Assembly: GCA_025774555.1 (NCBI GenBank)
Contig: JALGVT010000007.1
Coordinates: 81,327-145,326, forward strand
Reading direction: 5' to 3'
DNA length: 64,000 nucleotides
DNA from: a candidate division LCP-89 bacterium
Lineage (GTDB): Bacteria > Electryoneota > B3-LCP
The notes beneath the pieces are model-generated. The model was not told where the DNA came from and searched no databases. It saw nothing but the letters and a program-made list of their open reading frames with translations. A program made the position numbers and the translations under genes. How positions within the stretch are numbered: the stretch's first letter is position 1; every line of letters starts with the position of its first letter. This document shows positions 61,276 to 64,000 of the stretch, one piece after another.

Positions 61276-61866
61276 ATGAATCGCTACCACCCTATCGCCG
61301 TTATGCTGTTGGCGGCGATTTTACTATCCTCTGCATCTGTGGCGGCTGAAGGGAAACAGCCGCTTGAGACATTCTCGGTCTATACCGGTGGATTGACCGA
61401 TGTAGGACAAACTAACTTCCACGACATCTGGCAGCCGGAGACGGGCATCGACCTGTCGGTCACCATGCCTTTTTATTACGGTGAAGTAGAAGTTGGCATA
61501 ACCTTCCTCCCCTACTCCGCATTATCAAACAACCAACCCGATTTCAGTTCAGAATACACGTACTTCGGCTGGGGGGACGTGATCCCACTATCCCGCGTCT
61601 TCGATCTTTCGGCAGGCATCCGGGTGGGGACCTTCCGCTTCGTCTTCGAAGGTGAAAATATCGAGAAGCATCGCCGGTTCGAATCTGAATTCTGCGCTGC
61701 TATTGTCGCCGGGGTAGAATCAAAGTTGTACAGCGCCTGGAGCTTTGAACTTTCCGCATCTTATGTCAGGATATATACAGCAAAGCGGATCGATATGTTC
61801 TACCTATCCGGCGGTGTCAGCCGAACGTTTTCGACGCCCGATTGGATGAGGGAATTTCTGAAATGA
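61276..61866 (+). CDS. Small outer-membrane beta-barrel-like protein
   Basis: 196 residues from ATG 61276, which gives a clean signal peptide (MNRYHPIAVMLLAAILLSSASVAA); a start at 61198 would put a repeat hairpin into the protein. The mature part shows alternating beta strands (SVYTGGLTDVGQTNFHD, GIDLSVTMPFYYGEVEVGITFLPY, FDLSAGIRVGTFRFVFEG, FELSASYVRIYTAKRIDMFYLSGGVSRTF), consistent with an 8-strand barrel. Function unknown. The stop overlaps the next gene by ATGA, so the two are a pair. Confidence 0.7.
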   Translation: MNRYHPIAVMLLAAILLSSASVAAEGKQPLETFSVYTGGLTDVGQTNFHDIWQPETGIDLSVTMPFYYGEVEVGITFLPYSALSNNQPDFSSEYTYFGWGDVIPLSRVFDLSAGIRVGTFRFVFEGENIEKHRRFESEFCAAIVAGVESKLYSAWSFELSASYVRIYTAKRIDMFYLSGGVSRTFSTPDWMREFLK

Positions 61867-63830
61867 GGTGTTCGCATACAGTAACCGTAATGCTACTGTC
61901 CCTCCTGATTGTTCCTGCCCTTACCGCTGGAAACGCCGCTGATGATTTCACAAATCAGTTGATCAGTTCGCAAGAGATAGCAGAAGCCGGGCTGTTCCGG
62001 TTGAGCGACCTCTTTATGCTGGTGGATAATTGGGATGGCATGACCATAGACGGATTCAGTTGGGGATACAGCGTTAACGGATTATCACCGGAAATGAGCA
62101 GCCGCTGGATTGTCATGATCGATGGACAACGAATGGACGTCGCTTCGTTCGATTTAAAAAGCATCAATACTTTACCGATCTCAATCAGCAGCGTGGATTC
62201 GATCAGAATCATCAGTACACCGCAGATTCACGAAGGTGAATTCAGTGACGGCGGGTTGATTCATTTTTACACGCGCCCAGCTAAACCTGGACTATCTCTT
62301 CAAGGCAAGTACGGCGTTGGCAATGAAACCGGTGAGCCGGGTCCCTATAGATATACCGAATATTACAGTCCGAACGTCGATAGAATCGGCGCGGATGAAG
62401 AAGCCTGTATCGCCTGGTCGAGGGAGAATTACAGCATCGGGGGTGGATGGGTGTACCAGGATCATTATCTCACCGATCCAGCGATGAGAGACCGCTGCCA
62501 CAGCATTAACAATTACCTCAATCCTAAAATGGAGTCGCTTTCGTATCATTCACAAACATCAGTAGATGTATCTGGAAGCAGGCATAACCTTTTTATGGGT
62601 TGTACAGATTTTTCAAGTATGCAATTTTTAAAAACATACGGAAGAGAAATCCCAATGGAAGACTATCTGCTCCATATTGGATTGAATGGATTCATACCGC
62701 TGAGTGATTTTCTCAATATTCGTTACAGAACTAAATATTCCCGCAAAGAGATAGATAAACGGGACAACACTTACGATATTTATTTCAACTGGATCGCAGA
62801 AAGTTATTACGGCAACGTAGAAGCAATCTATTCGGGTGGGAACACAAGCGGAAAGGCTGGCGCCGGCTTGCATAGGACGATTGCTGATGGCGCGGAGCTG
62901 TCCGGCAGTCAAACTATTGATAAAGTCAGCATCTACGGAGAAATAGAGCGTCGCATTACGCCGAATCTCAATTCAACGCTGGGGGCATACATAACGGTGA
63001 TGGATGGAGAATCCGCTCTGAAATCAGCGCTGTCTAATTTATTGATTATCAGAGAGCATAATAAGATTCTGGTGAACCTCGCCTTTGCACAGCAACTCCC
63101 CGGTGAGACCTGGAGCGATTTATATTGGGCGGACAAAGGCTTCCTGTTCCCCGGTATCGCCCCGGACGTGTACAGCCTTTCAGGAGAGCTTGATAAAAGC
63201 AGCTATTTCAGTTCTGATTTAACATGGAAACGGGAAATCCTTGATAATGCCAGGTTTTCCGTAGGATTGTCTTACCGTTATTTTATGGATTACCCACTGG
63301 AGGCATTCTCGGTGGGATATGACACCACTTACATGACTTTCCCCATCCAAGAGATCGCGATGAAAGGCACAGATGGACAGGTTCTGACCGAGACGTTTTC
63401 TGTCAGTCATGATATTCGGTCTCGCTTCAGGCAGAGATTATCATTCAGGTATAATATTTATGTGGAGGGGGATGACATATTTGAAGAACAGTGGAATTCC
63501 ATGCCGCAATACCGATTATCCTATACTGCTGCCGTAACTATTGCAGAAGGTTGTTCAATTTGGGGAAAAGCTGTTTATTTACCTGCGAGAGATTATTACG
63601 GCTACGGGGAGATTGAAACGCTCAGCTCTGGTTTATATTCGGGCAGGCTTGATGATCTGCTGCTGGTGGACCTTTCTTTCCAGAAGTATCTGTGGAAGAG
63701 CCGATTATGGTTCAATTTAGGTTTCCGCAATATATTCGATGAGGATACGCACCTTCATCCTATCGGCGCTTCGCAAGAACTCACATTCTTTATTCAACTG
63801 CGGGCGACATTCGATTCGATCTTGAATTGA
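61863..63830 (+). CDS. TonB-dependent-receptor-like outer-membrane protein
   Basis: 655 residues from ATG 61863 (ATGA overlap with the previous stop), with a signal peptide ending near residue 23 (LTAG-NAA). A plug-like domain (~30-140: ISSQEIAEAGLFRLSDLFMLVDNWDG, IVMIDGQRMD, ISISSVDSIRIIS-PQIHEGEFSDGGLIHFYTR) has the layout of a TonB-receptor plug. A long beta-barrel follows, with a terminal strand of receptor type (LTFFIQLRATFDSILN). No TonB box is obvious. The substrate is unknown; the partner beta-barrel gene suggests a two-component outer-membrane complex. Confidence 0.75.
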   Translation: MRCSHTVTVMLLSLLIVPALTAGNAADDFTNQLISSQEIAEAGLFRLSDLFMLVDNWDGMTIDGFSWGYSVNGLSPEMSSRWIVMIDGQRMDVASFDLKSINTLPISISSVDSIRIISTPQIHEGEFSDGGLIHFYTRPAKPGLSLQGKYGVGNETGEPGPYRYTEYYSPNVDRIGADEEACIAWSRENYSIGGGWVYQDHYLTDPAMRDRCHSINNYLNPKMESLSYHSQTSVDVSGSRHNLFMGCTDFSSMQFLKTYGREIPMEDYLLHIGLNGFIPLSDFLNIRYRTKYSRKEIDKRDNTYDIYFNWIAESYYGNVEAIYSGGNTSGKAGAGLHRTIADGAELSGSQTIDKVSIYGEIERRITPNLNSTLGAYITVMDGESALKSALSNLLIIREHNKILVNLAFAQQLPGETWSDLYWADKGFLFPGIAPDVYSLSGELDKSSYFSSDLTWKREILDNARFSVGLSYRYFMDYPLEAFSVGYDTTYMTFPIQEIAMKGTDGQVLTETFSVSHDIRSRFRQRLSFRYNIYVEGDDIFEEQWNSMPQYRLSYTAAVTIAEGCSIWGKAVYLPARDYYGYGEIETLSSGLYSGRLDDLLLVDLSFQKYLWKSRLWFNLGFRNIFDEDTHLHPIGASQELTFFIQLRATFDSILN

Positions 63831-63860
63831 GGCAAAGTGATACGGGAATAATAAAATGAG

Positions 63861-64000
63861 GGGGCTGTCCCAAAAAGCCTTTAATTGTCATCGTGAACGA
63901 AGTGTGGCGATCTTTAAGAGTCTGTAAAATATGAGATTGCCACGTCATCAGCCGGACGGCTGATTCCTCGCAATGACGTTGTTTCCTTCTTTTGGGACAG
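63861..64000. repeat. MITE-like palindromic repeat, copy 5 (cut by window end)
   Basis: Starts GGGGCTGTCCCAAAAA; the right end reads CTTCTTTTGGGACAG and is cut off by the window edge just before the expected CCCC. The core order is as in copy 3, with the GC-rich CAGCCGGACGGCTG variant seen in copy 1. Confidence 0.88.

Overview
The window looks like a chromosomal contig from an uncultured, probably anaerobic member of the FCB group (Fibrobacteres-Chlorobi-Bacteroidetes and relatives). Four large secreted proteins end, or ended before a frameshift, in the NYPNPFNP-type sorting domain that is typical of type IX secretion in these lineages. TTGACA-N17-TATATT promoters recur. An octahaem cytochrome, ATP-dependent PEP carboxykinase and phosphotransacetylase fit anaerobic life. 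The exact phylum cannot be fixed from the sequence.

Layout: (1) 1-5.2 kb: a truncated gene end, a cupin protein, then a minus-strand sulfur/respiration cluster (octahaem tetrathionate-reductase-family cytochrome, b-type cytochrome, two YeeE/YedE transporter halves, one fused to a rhodanese-like domain), and a MarR regulator with an apparent autoregulatory operator. (2) 5.4-18.2 kb: a seven-gene plus-strand operon coding for a PLD-family lipoprotein, an HlyD-like adaptor, a VTC-domain polyphosphate-polymerase-like protein, a DUF4956 membrane protein and three large CotH-kinase-fold secreted proteins. Two of the three CotH genes are frameshifted at their C-terminal sorting domain. (3) 18.2-32.2 kb: housekeeping and central metabolism, namely a TPR protein, a small Pro-rich secreted protein, the operon pta-porin-aminotransferase-pckA-aminotransferase, glutamate dehydrogenase, a phosphoesterase and a GAF/PPDK_N/nucleotidyltransferase fusion.

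(4) 32.7-44.7 kb: an integrative element of about 11.9 kb inserted in a tRNA-Arg(CCT) gene. A 48-bp direct repeat of the tRNA 3' part marks both ends, and the integrase lies next to the intact tRNA. The element carries a glycan cargo (two GH130 proteins and two GT4 glycosyltransferases), a translationally coupled trio (ArdC-like metallopeptidase, clamp-loader-like AAA ATPase, second tyrosine recombinase), two transposase fossils, and two copies of a 67-69 nt three-way-junction structure in the leaders of the coupled trio and of the integrase. One of these can pair with the ribosome-binding site of the gene it precedes, in the manner of phage C4 antisense RNA.

(5) 44.7-50.3 kb: proS, a small membrane protein and a candidate bacterial ceramide pathway (serine-palmitoyltransferase-like, GNAT-like ceramide-synthase-like, NAD-dependent reductase-like). 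(6) 50.3-64 kb: a fourth CotH protein, carAB, a thioredoxin-type arsenate reductase, an MsbA-type ABC transporter, a stand-alone receiver protein and two outer-membrane proteins. Five copies of a roughly 135-bp palindromic, MITE-like repeat with 16-bp terminal inverted repeats are scattered through the non-element chromosome. No rRNA genes or CRISPR arrays were seen.
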